From positions 21,726,667 to 21,790,666 of the forward strand of contig CM048842.1 in the NCBI GenBank assembly GCA_026545765.1: DNA of 64,000 nucleotides, given 5' to 3'. Within the stretch, counting starts at the first letter, position 1, and every line of letters begins with the position of its first letter. The notes under the pieces are model-generated. The model ran no database searches. It saw only the letters and a program-made list of their open reading frames with translations, and was not told the DNA's origin. This stretch comes from Plantago major (Eukaryota; Streptophyta; Magnoliopsida; Lamiales; Plantaginaceae). Below, in pieces: positions 1 to 10,200 of the stretch. Position numbers and translations under genes: made by a program.

Positions 1-2203
1 AGTGGCTTGATTCATCTTCCACTTCTGTGAGCAATTCTAGCCTTTAACCATCGTTCTTGCTCCTGTTTGTACACATGAGCAAGTTGTTTCCCAATGGCTT
101 TATAGCCAATACCATTCCGAGCACCTGGTGCTATCGAAGATCTTTTCTCAAAAGCTTTGCTAGTCTCTAGGTAATCTATTTTCTTTCTAGAAAATGTGAC
201 ATAGGAGAATTTGTCAGCTCCTACAATTTTTCCTTTCTGGGAGACATAGCACTGTGGGTGATTACACTTTTCAGTGTTATGTTTTTTTTCAGAAATATTC
301 CCAACAGATTTCTGTTGGACTTGTTTTTCCCACAAAGGTTTGGTCGCAACTGCCTTTCCTTTGTCAACAACCTTAGCTTTCTGACCGATACTGTAGGTTG
401 TTTGGGAACCACCTTGCTGAGCACTGACAAATGTTCTTCTTTCATCACTCTTATTCAGAGTGTTAGAACTATCTGTCTGTGTGTCCAGCCCAAGTCCTCT
501 CTTTTCTGAAGGATCTCTTAAATAAGATTGTACTTCAGTAAGAGTGTCACTAGCTTTGGCATAAGATTGAAAAGATAGTTCTTTCCTTTTGAGTTCTTCA
601 TTCTCAGAAAGAAGATCTTCACATTTCTTTTGAAGATTGGCCATTGCTTCTTCATGTGACTTTTCAATCTCAGATATCTAAGCCTTGAGAAATGCATTTC
701 AGCATCCTTTTTCTCAGATATCTTGAGTATTTGTGAATTTTCGTTTACAAGAGAATTCTTTTCTTCTTCAAGGATCTCTGCTCTAGCTCGGACCATCAAA
801 AATTCTCTTTTGTAGAGATCAAGTTCTCTTCTGAGATGTTCCGGATCTTTAATTCCTTCCTCATCACTTTCATAAGTATAACAGGAAGTATGTGTTACCT
901 CATCAGCCATTAGACAAGGTTCAATGTTGGAGATATCTGAAAAGATTTCTTCAGCCATTCCACACACTTCTTTCTTCTTTTGACCAAAGTCAATTACTTC
1001 ATGAGAAACACTGCACATTTCTGGAGAAGGCAGTGTGGAATCATCTGAATCTTCATCCTCAGAATCAGACTCAATATCTAGAGCATCCAGTTGGAGTTGA
1101 ATCTTTTTCCTTTCTTCAGTGAGCATAGCTTTCTGACGTCTCTTGAAGATTCTTCTATCTTTCTTGTCACCTGTCTTTAGTTTGTTGAAGGCGGGACAAT
1201 CCTTCTTGAAATGACCAGGTTTCTGATAATAGAAACAGATATCATTTCCCATTTATGCTTCCTCAGTACTTGATGCTTTCTGGCCCGCTTGTTCAGCGAG
1301 CTTTGCATATATTTGTACTGGTGATAGTTTGAGCCTAGATACTTTTCAAATTCTTTGACTTTTCTTCTCTCAATCTCTCGACTGACATATTTTCTCATTT
1401 GCTTTATAGCAAGAGCATCCTCAGTACCTCCTTGCCTTCTTTCTTTTCAGAATTTCCTTGAGCAACTAGAGCAACATTCTGCAACTTTTCAGTTGTTTGT
1501 TCTCTTTGAATTGTCTCATAGTCAACAGTGGCAAGGTGAGAGAAAATTTCCATTGGAGTGATATCTGACATTCCTTGGTTAAAGTAGAAAAACTTTGTGT
1601 GCTCCCAGTTATGATTTAGACTTCTCACAATAGTCTTAATCTTTTCTGACTGGGTATATCTAATACTTTCACCAAGTGCAGCCATGTCACTCATAAGTTT
1701 TGTAAATCGGAAATCTAGTTCTTCAAGAGTCTCTGTGGGACCTTGTTTAAAGTTTTGGAATTTGAGCTTCAAAACTTCGAACTTATTTTCCTTCATTTTC
1801 GGTCTGCACAGATTTCTTCAATCACCGCCAGCCACTTTCGCTTTTTGCACCACGCTTTAATCAGACGTGCTCGAGTAGAATGTATGATGATATTACGGGC
1901 CTGACCATCCAGTCGATTTCTCTTGGCATCTTCCGATGTCCAGAGCTCTCTGGCTTTGGTTCAGAATAACTTGACCGCGTGTCTCCCAATGGTTGACGAT
2001 CGTCTGCGTGAGGACCCATCGCTTTGTTCTCTGTCTCTACCATTTGAAACCTCTATGACTTGCTTGAGTTGTTGAATGACTATTGGGCCATTCTTTATCA
2101 CGTCGATCATTTCATCACTGATGGCTTCTAGGTGGAGCATCATGTTGTTCTTCCATTTCTCATAATTCTCTGGCTTGAGAATTGGGGCGTAACTTAAAGA
2201 CAT
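1..2203 (-). pseudogene. gag: Cop-B gag polyprotein, frameshifted
   Basis: Gag would form the virus-like particle and bind element RNA. The start ATG (2203-2201) opens a UBN2/DUF4219-like N-terminus (MSLSYAPILKPENYEKW). Frame changes follow near 1990, 1800, 1400 and 680. The zinc knuckle near 1240-1200 reads CFYYQKPGHFKKDC, so the second Cys of CX2CX4HX4C is Tyr. An acidic Ser/Asp/Glu stretch (about 1110-1030) and a Lys/Glu-rich coiled coil follow. Then comes a long open segment (644-12) with a CNHPQC motif. The frame breaks again at the window edge. Codon-level similarity to Cop-A and Cop-C gag is high. Non-functional as it stands. Confidence 0.85.
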
Positions 2204-2307
2204 CTTGCAGAAAACACACTAAACAAACAAATCAAGTGTAGGTGAAAAGCAGTTAGTGGGCACTTATCTGGGATCTAGGTTCAGTGCAGAAGTCTTGGGA
2301 ACCTCCC

Positions 2308-2319
2308 GCTCTGATACCA
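2308..2319 (-). other. Primer-binding site of Cop-B (initiator tRNA-Met)
   Basis: The minus strand reads TGGTATCAGAGC two bases after the LTR end. This is the classical complement to the 3' end of plant initiator tRNA-Met used by copia elements, and it fixes which LTR is the 5' one. Confidence 0.9.
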
Positions 2320-2321
2320 CT

Positions 2322-3984
2322 TGTTGGTCCAGATAATGGCAAAGTAAAAGACTAGAGGGGGGGGGGGGGGGTGAATAGTCTTTTAAAACTTTTATCGATA
2401 ACACGGTTTCTCAGATATCTGTGAAGATTTCTGATACTTAATTTCAGAGAGCGGAAGACTTTTCTGTGATAAGTGCACGTGCTCAGCAAGATAGGTGTAA
2501 ATCCTTTGCAAGGTAAATTAAGCAAGTAATAAGATGCAGAAAGTAAATAACACAAGTCTTTTTATAGTGGTATCTGAAGTTGACGTAATCCTTCAACTAA
2601 TCCACTTCGGCCTTTCTCAGACCTAGAATCCACTAAGACAGATAAATGAGGTAAAATATCTTCTCTTGATTCCTATATACACTAGGTTCCCAACCAAGTG
2701 TTCCCCCTGAGTTATTCCCCGGCTTTCACAGCCAAGTACTTCCAGTACTTAGAAACCTTTTGAGCTATTCCTTAGTTTCCCAAACTAAGTACTTCCTATG
2801 CTCAGTAACCTTGGAGTTATTCCTTAATTTCCCAAATTAAGTACTTCCTGTACTCCACGCCGTTTAAGGTGTTGGTTAAGGTAGTTTGTCAGGTGAGCTT
2901 CTTTAATAACTTGTTCAGTTATGCAGATAGCTCTATGAATCAAGTATATTTAATACACTTTGCAATGTATGGTATCTTGTTCTTTACTGACCCAAGTCTA
3001 TGATAAGTGTTCAAGAGAATGAATCTCAGATATGAAATCTTAGTTCAACTCTTTCACAAATAACAATGCTTGTTAAGGATCAGGACACTTAGAACTTTTG
3101 TGCTACTTAGAATCAAGAGCTTTGGTCGCAACAGAAAGCTTGAAGGTAAGTAGTGTGCTTGAGAGAACTTGTGAGAGTAATCAATGTAAGTTCAGTGTTC
3201 TAAGTTCTGTGTGTTCTAAGGTGTGTTCTCAAGCAGTCTAAGTGTTGATATTTATAGATGAATTTGAGTGCCATTTGAATAGTATCCGTTAGGCTTAAAT
3301 CAAATTCAAACTATTGATATCTGAGTATAGTACTGCAGTACGTTTGTCTTCTTCTTCAGAAGCTACTGTTTTTTGTTCAGACATCTCTGTCCGCGCATTT
3401 AATGCATTTTACTATACTTTGTCCTGTAGTGCCAACAGAACTATGCATTGTATCAGAGATCTTTATACTATCAGATTTCTCTGATGTTGTGCACGTCCTT
3501 TTCAAGAATTTATCACAACTCCAGATATCACTTGTTGAAACAACTTGTTATAATATATTTCTTTTCAGAAACATAGTTTATGTCCAAGGTATCTGAGCGT
3601 AGATATCTGTGGGCACTTTCCCTGTCTCATAAACCTTTTATTTCTCATATATCTTTTTGCAACACTATTTATTTAAAAATGCTTGTGTCTTTAAGATATC
3701 TGGTCAAAGGCATCTGGAAACCTTTGTCTTCAGCAATCTTGTGCAGTCTTCAAATCTTCAAATCCGTTGAACTTTTCATGCTGGATGCCTTCTTCTTGGT
3801 CTTCTTTTTAGAAAATAAAAAGTACATTCAGAGACCTAACATCCTATACAAGATTAGCTAGACTATCATACTTAGTGAGTTTCCTCTTTTACAGTGTTCA
3901 AGTGAACCAAGAGTACTAACCACCTTTCTGAGCTAAGATAAGTCATTAGGTTGCTGATCAAAATCTAAACAGATATTCCTAACA
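2322..3984 (-). repeat. Cop-B 5' LTR
   Basis: The LTR is 1663 bp and reads TGTTAGGAATATCTG...CTGGACCAACA on the minus strand, with TG...CA ends. It carries a TATA box and a 15-base G/C homopolymer (2357-2371) about 35 bp from its 3' end. Many ATATCTGA-type words occur along it. The same LTR occurs at 12807-14383, 22253-23853, 24186-25599 and 50370-51988, which defines the family. Confidence 0.92.
3249..3256 (-). promoter_or_regulatory. TATA box in Cop-B LTR
   Basis: TATAAATA on the minus strand, followed by a stretch conserved in all LTR copies. It is the expected Pol II promoter that would mark the U3/R boundary just downstream. Confidence 0.7.
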
Positions 3985-6279
3985 GGATGTCGCAACTGTT
4001 TCCCCTTGCACTTCTAAATGAGCCTGTAAGTAGAAAGTATTGAGTAATTAGAGAAGAATTTATATTTACCCATGATGAAGAATGTTTATCACTGAGTTTT
4101 GTATACCTTCACACTAGAAGGCTCAATGACATTTTCTTCAGAAACCTTGACGGTTTCTGGGTCCTTTTCTGGCATTTCTGCCTTATCAGTTGGAGCCTAT
4201 TAGAAACATCCACTTAATTAGTTAAGTGTATTAACATATAACTGAAAAGTAATATCTTAAGGAACTCTTTATCACCTGTGGCACAGGCTCAGATTCCTCA
4301 AGAGGTGAGGTTGTGGTAGCCTCTTTCTCAGTCTCTAAGGAAAGCTTTCCAGCTTCCTCTTGTTCTTGTGTTTCTAATTCAGGCTGTAACAAAGAAATTT
4401 TATTAAATAAAAAGATTAATAAACACAAAATATCACAAGTAGAGAGTTAAACCATTCAGCTACCTGAGCAATGTCAGGCTGATTGGTCTCTGGAACTTGT
4501 GACCCTTCTATGCCTTGGTCTTGTTGTTCCATTTCAGCTTCTTTGTTAGAAGTTTCAGGTACTTCAGACCTTTCCTGAGTGACTAACTCAGTTGCCTCCC
4601 CTATTTGATCATTCTGAGTAGGTGTCTCAGTTGGATCCCTCTCTAGGAGTTGGGGAACCTGCTCATTTGCAGGATTTTCTTCAGCATATTGCATTGCTGG
4701 TATGTCGAAATGGAGTTCATTGACCATTTCATCAACCACTTGTGTCTGTTGTGGTTGTGGTAGTTGTGGTTGTCTAGAAGCAGAAGTTTGAGTACTTGAG
4801 AGCTCTTCTAGATTTTTAAGTGTGGTGTTGACATTAGCGTCTACCAACACTAGGTCACCACTCATCAGGGCCTCTTGAAGTTGTTTATACGTGACTTTCC
4901 CTGATGGTGTGTTGGCACCAACAACCTTTGCTATAGGTGCTTGCTCAGCAACCTTTGAGCGAGTTTCTTTCTCAGCAACCTTAGACCTTTTGGTCCTCTT
5001 TCCCTTGGCATTGGTTACTTTTTCAGTAACCTTGAGGGCTGGGATCTCCTCCTCCTCGAAGTTTGAAGTTTAAAATCTGGAACGGAGTTATCAGCAATCC
5101 CTACTGCTTCTGCAGAGAGAGTTTGAAGTTTCTCACTGCTTTTTATTAGTATTAATAAGTTCACCAGCAAGGCACTCTGCAGAATTGATGAGTTCATCAG
5201 CAGTGGTCTTAGTAGCATTGATGAGTTCATCTGCAATGGCGGCAGGTATCTGAGAGTCAACATCCATAATGGGTATGCCTTCTGAGTTGCCAGCAGACTT
5301 CTTTTGTGAAGTTCTGGGCCTTTTGGTCGCAATGGAACTTTCAGATACCTCACCATTCTTTCGTTTCTTGGAACCTTTCTGAGATGCAGTAACAATTTTC
5401 ATCTTGTTTGTATACTCATATTTGTAGAGTAGGTTACTATTGGCAATGTCTGCCGTCTCTCTGAGCTCAATGCCAAGGCACTCCAGTAAGTAGCAAATCT
5501 TCAGTCCATAGCTTACTGTGGCTTTTGGCTCAGCAAGGCCTTTGACGATTTTAGGCTCAAAGCCTTGTATCTTCTTCACAAATTTCATGAAGGCGTACTT
5601 CCCCCAATTGAAAGGGTTTTCTAGCCTTTTTTCTTGTTGATTCAACAAGAACATCATCATCCAGCGTTCTTGGCTTATCTGGTCAGCACCTCCTTGTAGA
5701 CCATCAAAGTATCTGTGAAGGACACATGCCAACACATCCCAGTGGACCAATAGATGTCTGGTCCTTATGTAGAAGCTTAAAGTCGATGGGTGTGTCTGGA
5801 TTGTCAAGATCACACACATCACTGTATAGTTGCTTCACACCTTCAAGGAGATCTTCATCCTTGCTGTCAATTTCAAAATCCTTTCCAAGATTTTGAAGTT
5901 CTAACAGCTCACAGAAAGCTGTTTCATCCAACAGGATTTCTTGTCCTTGGACTTTGGTCTTGATAGATACTGTCTCAGTGCCTTCATAGATTTTGGAGAT
6001 AATCAAGTACCTGGGAAGAGCAGATAGAAAGCCCTTGATTTGTGCCTTTTCAGGCGTATCAAGTACCAACTTTCTGTCAGTCTGGTTTTCTATTGCAGCT
6101 ACCAGGTATTCCTCAATCATGGCACCACCCCAAATCATCCTGTGATTTGAAGTCCAATGATCAGGATTGAACTCTCCAATCAACCGATTGTTTGTTATAA
6201 CCAGCTCTGGTGCTTTCTTTTCAGCAGTACCAGATGTAGTAGATTGGGATTTCTGAGTAGAAGCACGTTTCAGAGCCAT
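3985..6279 (-). pseudogene. Cop-A accessory ORF 3' of pol (unknown function), truncated by Cop-B
   Basis: ATG at 6279 in good plant context (GAGATGGCT) starts an ORF outside gag-pol. About 170 residues are open up to about 5755. A one-base shift follows, then a second open stretch (about 5750-5133). The N-terminal 250 residues resemble, by layout, the family usually annotated as putative plant transposon protein; this is a recollection, not a search. Next comes a bipartite basic, NLS-like segment (KRPRTSQKKSAG) and tandem repeats around ADELINAA/TADELINSA, then a Gln/Pro/Glu-rich region. From 4463 down the frame continues only if short GT-AG introns are removed. The reading ends in exon 4 at the Cop-B LTR. 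Product function unknown. Cop-C carries the same ORF at 58704 onward. Confidence 0.75.
4024..4463 (-). other. Three phase-0 introns and two whole exons of the Cop-A aORF
   Basis: Minus strand: intron 1 4463-4384 (80 bp, GTAGCT...TTACAG), exon 4383-4276 (108 bp), intron 2 4275-4197 (79 bp, GTGATA...TAATAG), exon 4196-4107 (90 bp), intron 3 4106-4024 (83 bp, GTATAC...TTACAG). Both exons are multiples of three and are joined in phase 0. A TTAACTAAT branch-point-like word is present in intron 2. The introns align one-for-one with 60522-60972 in Cop-C. Splicing itself is inferred. Confidence 0.7.
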
Positions 6280-6894
6280 CTCTTTAAATAGTGAAGTTTT
6301 GAAAAAACGGGAAAAGATTTAGGTAGGAGATTAGTGATTCTTTACAGAAAAACTAAGAGGGAATCAGTAGTTGCAGAGAAAATTGTAGAGAGATTTGAGA
6401 GAATTTTGCAGTTTTTGTGCAAGAGCAAATGTAGGATCAGGCGAAAGTGATTTCTTTTGCCAAATTCCTATATATATAGCATAGAAGTCCATGCATAAAA
6501 ATACACAAATTAATTTTGTGCATTTTTATCTGTGTACATGCAGTAAGGCGTGGGTAGAATTCGGTTTGCATTAAATGCTTAGTGGGCCACGTCTAAGTTT
6601 TTACAGTCCACTATTTTACAGAGAATTAATCTCGACCTTTAAAATGGAACGCCTATTTCATCAATGGTTGGGATTGCTTTTTCAGCAATGATCACAATCA
6701 ACCCATGTGATTGTGCCCAATTAATGAATTTTGGCGATTAGCTATCTGAATCACATTTCTTCTGTGTGACTAAGGGACAATTTTTGTATCTGAGTCTATC
6801 TCACACTCAGTATATGTTCATGTTTTACACAGAGATAGAAATAATTATTTCAAGAGAGTAGTTAACTGCAAACAGTTGTACTATTCTCTTTTGT
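6280..6894 (-). promoter_or_regulatory. Leader and putative internal promoter of the Cop-A aORF
   Basis: No ORF here. Minus strand: after the PPT-like motif come about 420 bp of AT-rich DNA, a TATA box at 6479-6468 (CTATATATATAG), then about 190 bp of CT-rich, upstream-ATG-poor leader ending TTTAAAGAGATGG. The equivalent Cop-C stretch (58105-58703) matches in sequence and spacing. Confidence 0.6.
6468..6479 (-). promoter_or_regulatory. TATA box upstream of Cop-A aORF
   Basis: CTATATATATAG on the minus strand, about 190 bp before the aORF ATG. It is followed by a GGAATTTGGCAAAAGAAA block that is shared with Cop-C. Confidence 0.6.
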
Positions 6895-6906
6895 GTTCCC
6901 CCTCAC
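6895..6906 (-). other. Internal polypurine-tract-like motif of Cop-A
   Basis: The minus strand reads GTGAGGGGGAAC, about 310 bp after the pol stop. It is identical to 58093-58104 in Cop-C. In an ordinary copia element such a tract abuts the 3' LTR; here the interior continues with the aORF. Confidence 0.6.
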
Positions 6907-6916
6907 TGAGTGAACT

Positions 6917-7229
6917 AGATATCTGAGTACCTGTCTCAGAAATCTTCAAATAGCCATTTTACCCTTTAACTTTTGATATCTGAGTACCCGTCTCAGATAC
7001 TTGTTTGCTAAGTGTTTCACCTTTTGCCTTTGATATTCTGGATTCCTGTTCCAGATATCTTATCTCTCCTTGTTCCCTTCTTAATCATACTGAGTTCCTG
7101 TCTCACTCATATTCTTAGTTTCTTTTAGTATATGAGTTCCTGTCTCAGATACCCCTCCCTTTTTTTTCTTTGAATATCTAGATGCCTGATCCAGATATCT
7201 TTCTCCTTTCTGAATCCTCATCTCAGAGA
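6917..7229 (-). repeat. Array of seven stem-loops between pol and aORF (Cop-A)
   Basis: Seven units begin near 6917, 6975, 7032, 7086, 7129, 7172 and 7208. Each has a 4-8 bp stem around a seven-base loop. On the minus strand examples are TCTGAG-ACGGGTA-CTCAGA, TCTGGA-ACAGGAA-TCCAGA and TCTGGA-TCAGGCA-TCTAGA. Most loops fit AC[AG]GG[TA]A. Stems differ between units yet stay paired. The spacers are pyrimidine-rich on the plus strand. Confidence 0.75.
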
Positions 7230-10200
7230 TTTAGAACTTTTCAGTTCCTTTAGTAACTCCATTAAACCAAGACTATGTCTCAAGGTTAAGAACCTGCTTT
7301 CCTGCAAAGGCTTTGTAAAGATATCTGCAACTTGGTCTTCAGTACCAATCTTGAGTATCTCTATATTGCCTTTTTCAACATGGTCTCTAATGAAGTGGTG
7401 TCTATCATCAATGTGCTTTGTTCTTGCATGAAATTTAGGATTCTGAGTTATGGCAATAGCACTTGTGTTGTCACAGAAAATCGGAGTTTTCTCTTCATTG
7501 ACCTCATAGTCTCTGAGTTGTTGTTGTATCCACAGTATCTGTGAAGCACAACACCCAGCAGCAATATATTCAGCCTCCGTGGTAGATGTGGCAATTGAGT
7601 TTTGTTTCTTGTTGAACCATGATATTAATCTGGCACCAAGAAATTGACAAGTTCCTGAGGTGCTTTTTCTATCAAGCAATGATCCAAAGATAGTCGACAT
7701 CGTAATAGCCAACTAAACTCAATCCACTGTCTTTTGGATACCACAATCCAATTTCTACAGTACCCTTTACATACCTTAATATTTTCATAGCAATGTTGTA
7801 GTGTGATTGCATTGGATTTGTCTGAAATCTAGCACACACTTCAACTGCATATTGAATATCAGGTCTACTTGGAGTGAGGTACAGTAGAGACCCAATCAAT
7901 TTCCTATACTTGTGTTCTTCAACACTCTTGTCAGATTCAGTATAGGTCATTTTGGTTCCAGTGTTCATAGGTATCTTAGCATTCTTTTCAGAAGGCTTTA
8001 GATTAAACTTGTTGAGCATGTCCTTTGCATACTTTGTTTGACTAATGAATATTCCGTCATTAAGTTGCTTGACTTGCAATCCTAGGAAGTAGTTTAATCC
8101 TCCCATCATGCTCATCTCAAATTTACTTTTCATGAGCTCAGCAAAGTCTTCACAAAGTTGCTTATCTTTAGATCCAAATATAATGTCATCAACATATACT
8201 TGAACTAAAAGTAGTTTCCCATCATGGTTCAATGTAAAGAGTGTTTTATCAACATCTCCTTTCTTGAAACCACTTTCTAGTAGGTATCTGGCCAATGTAT
8301 CATACCATGCTCTTGGAGCTTGTTTCAGCCCATACAGAGCTTTCTGAAGCTTATAGACCATCCTACTTTCTGAGGAAACCTCAAAGACTGGTGGTTGCTC
8401 AACATAGACTTACTCAGCAAGTTCACCATTTAGGAATGCACTCTTGACATCCATTTGATAAACTGTAAAGTCATTTTGAGCTGCAAAGGCTAGAAAGAGT
8501 CTTATTGCATCCAATCTTGCAATTGGTGCATAAGATTTATCAAAATCTAGTCCTTCATTCTGGGTGAATCCCTTGGCAACCAGCCTTGCTTTGTATCTGG
8601 TTATTTCACCAGACTCATTCATTTTATTTCTGAAAACCCACTTGGTTCCAATTACAGATATTCCGTCAACAAATGGAACCAGTTTCTAGACTTTGTTTCT
8701 CTCAAATTGATCCAACTCTTCTTGCATTGCAGAGATCCAATCTTGATCGTTCAATGCTTCTTCTATAGTTTTAGGTTCAATATTTGAGATGAAACATCCA
8801 TAAAGAGAGTTAGCAATCCCTTTATGTCCTTCACAGATGCTTTGATGGTCACAAACTCAGTACCATGGTCTATTCTGATTACAGATACCTTGTCATTTTT
8901 CATGACTTCAAGCTTATCCAGCAAGTTAGGTATTTCAACCCTTGCATCAGATTTTTGTTTGAGAAATACAACCCAAGTGAATCTTGAGTAATCATCAACA
9001 ACAACCAGACCATACTTCTTTCCTGAATAGCTGGTTATAGAGGATTCAAAAAGATCCATATGTAACATTTGCAGTGGCCTTTCACTGGAGTGTCTAGTTT
9101 TAGACTTGAAAGATGTTTTGGATTGTTTTTCCATTTGGCATGCTGAGCATATTCCATCATAAAAGATTCACTTGGGTTGCATTTCTCAAACAAAAATCTG
9201 ATGCAAGGGTTGAAATACCTAACTTGCTGAATAAGCCTGAAGTCATCAAAAATGACAAGGTATCTGTAATCAGAACAGACCATGGTACTGAGTTTGTGAC
9301 AAGGTATCTGCATAATGTGTTGGCATGTGTCCTTCACAGATGCTTTGATGGTCTACAAGGAAGTGCTGACCAGATAAGCCAAGAACGCTGGATGATGATG
9401 TTCTTGTTGAATCAACAAGAAAAAAGGCTAGAAAACCCTTTCAATTGGGGGAAGTACGCCTTCATGAAATTTGTGAAGAAGATATAAGGCTTTGAGCCTA
9501 AAATCGTCAAAAGCCACAGTAAGCTATGGACTGAAGATTTTCTACTTACTGGAGTGTCTTGGCATTGAACTCAGAGAGACGACAGACATTGCCAATAGTA
9601 ACCTACTCTACAAATATGAGTATACAAACATGATGAAAAAGGTTACTGCATCTCAGAAAGGTTCCAAGAAACGAAAGACTGATGAGGTATCTGAAAGTTC
9701 CATTGCGACCAAAAGGCCCAGAACTTCACAAAAGAAGTCTGCTGGCAACTCAGAAGGCATACCCATTATGGATGTCGACTCTCAGATACCTGCCGCCATT
9801 GCAGATGAACTCATCAATGCTGCTAAGACCACTACTGATGAACTCATCAATGCTGCAGAGTGCCTTGCTGATGAACTTATCAATACTAATAAAAGCAGTG
9901 AGAAACTTCAAACTCTCTCTGCAGAAGCAGCAGGGATAGTTGACTCTTGCTTAGGAGATTATATTTCAAACCCTTTACTTGTAGTACTTCAGAGATTGTA
10001 AGGGCTCCAAACTTCAGATTGCCAAGTCCTATGGTTGGATTTTCATCTCCTCCAGCAAATCTAATAATTGGTCCATTATCGCATTTTCTGTAGTTAATCA
10101 GATTTGCTTTGTCTCCTGTCATGTGCTTCCCACATCCACTATCAAAATGCCACTTCGGGTTCTTCCTCAGAGTGTTCAGCATAAAACAGGAAACGAGGAG
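7218..10200 (-). pseudogene. pol: Cop-A pol (protease, integrase, RT, RNase H), rearranged
   Basis: Protease (10182 to about 9940) shows WHFDSGCGKHMTGD with the copia DSG active site. After an inverted insert, the integrase core resumes at 9134-8850 (VVVDDYSRFTW, then DHGTEFVT). It jumps at once to the region before RT, so the catalytic Glu region is missing. RT (about 8735-7700) has [25 protein letters not shown] and YVDDIIFGS, with an in-frame stop after GELAE (near 8411). A frameshift near 7700 precedes RNase H (7712-7218: SWFNKKQNSIATSTTEAEY, KHIDDRHHFIRD, ADIFTKPL). The order PR-INT-RT-RH is diagnostic of Ty1/copia. Not functional. Confidence 0.9.
9165..9945 (+). other. Inverted integrase/aORF chimera inside Cop-A pol
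   Basis: On the plus strand this reads an integrase fragment (RFTWVAFLKQKSDARV to DHGTEFVT) fused after RYLHN to the middle of the aORF (VLACVLHRCFDGLQG onward, through the ADELINAA repeats). The aORF part (about 9310-9935) is nearly identical to 5735-5135 on the opposite strand. It is thus one arm of an inverted repeat of about 0.6 kb. Integrase also appears on the minus strand at 9134-8850, giving a second palindromic pair. It looks like a rearrangement scar. Confidence 0.75.

Larger units (their letters stand above)
1..3984 (-). mobile_element. Cop-B: Ty1/copia element, 5' LTR plus gag, truncated by window edge
   Basis: Read on the minus strand this is a 5' LTR (3984 to 2322), an initiator-Met primer site and the gag region, running off the left edge. 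Its LTR start interrupts the accessory ORF of Cop-A in the middle of an exon (see 3985-6279). Cop-B therefore inserted into Cop-A in the same orientation and is the younger of the two. The base next to the LTR gives CATCC as one copy of the expected 5-bp target duplication; the other copy lies outside the window. The long gag with a coiled-coil C-terminal half suggests a Sirevirus-like copia lineage. That assignment is inference. Confidence 0.85.

Noticed and set aside
258..509. Plus-strand ORF opposite Cop-B gag
   Set aside because: Antisense shadow: similar antisense frames occur at 10753-11004 and 53827-54217 opposite the same gag region.
2322..3984. Reading this LTR as the 3' LTR of Cop-A
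   Set aside because: Cop-A aORF is cut mid-exon here and no PPT abuts the LTR, while a primer site and gag follow it. It is the 5' LTR of a nested element.
6917..7229. CRISPR-like array
   Set aside because: Units are degenerate hairpins with variable stems and similar spacers in a plant retrotransposon; no identical repeats or unique spacers.
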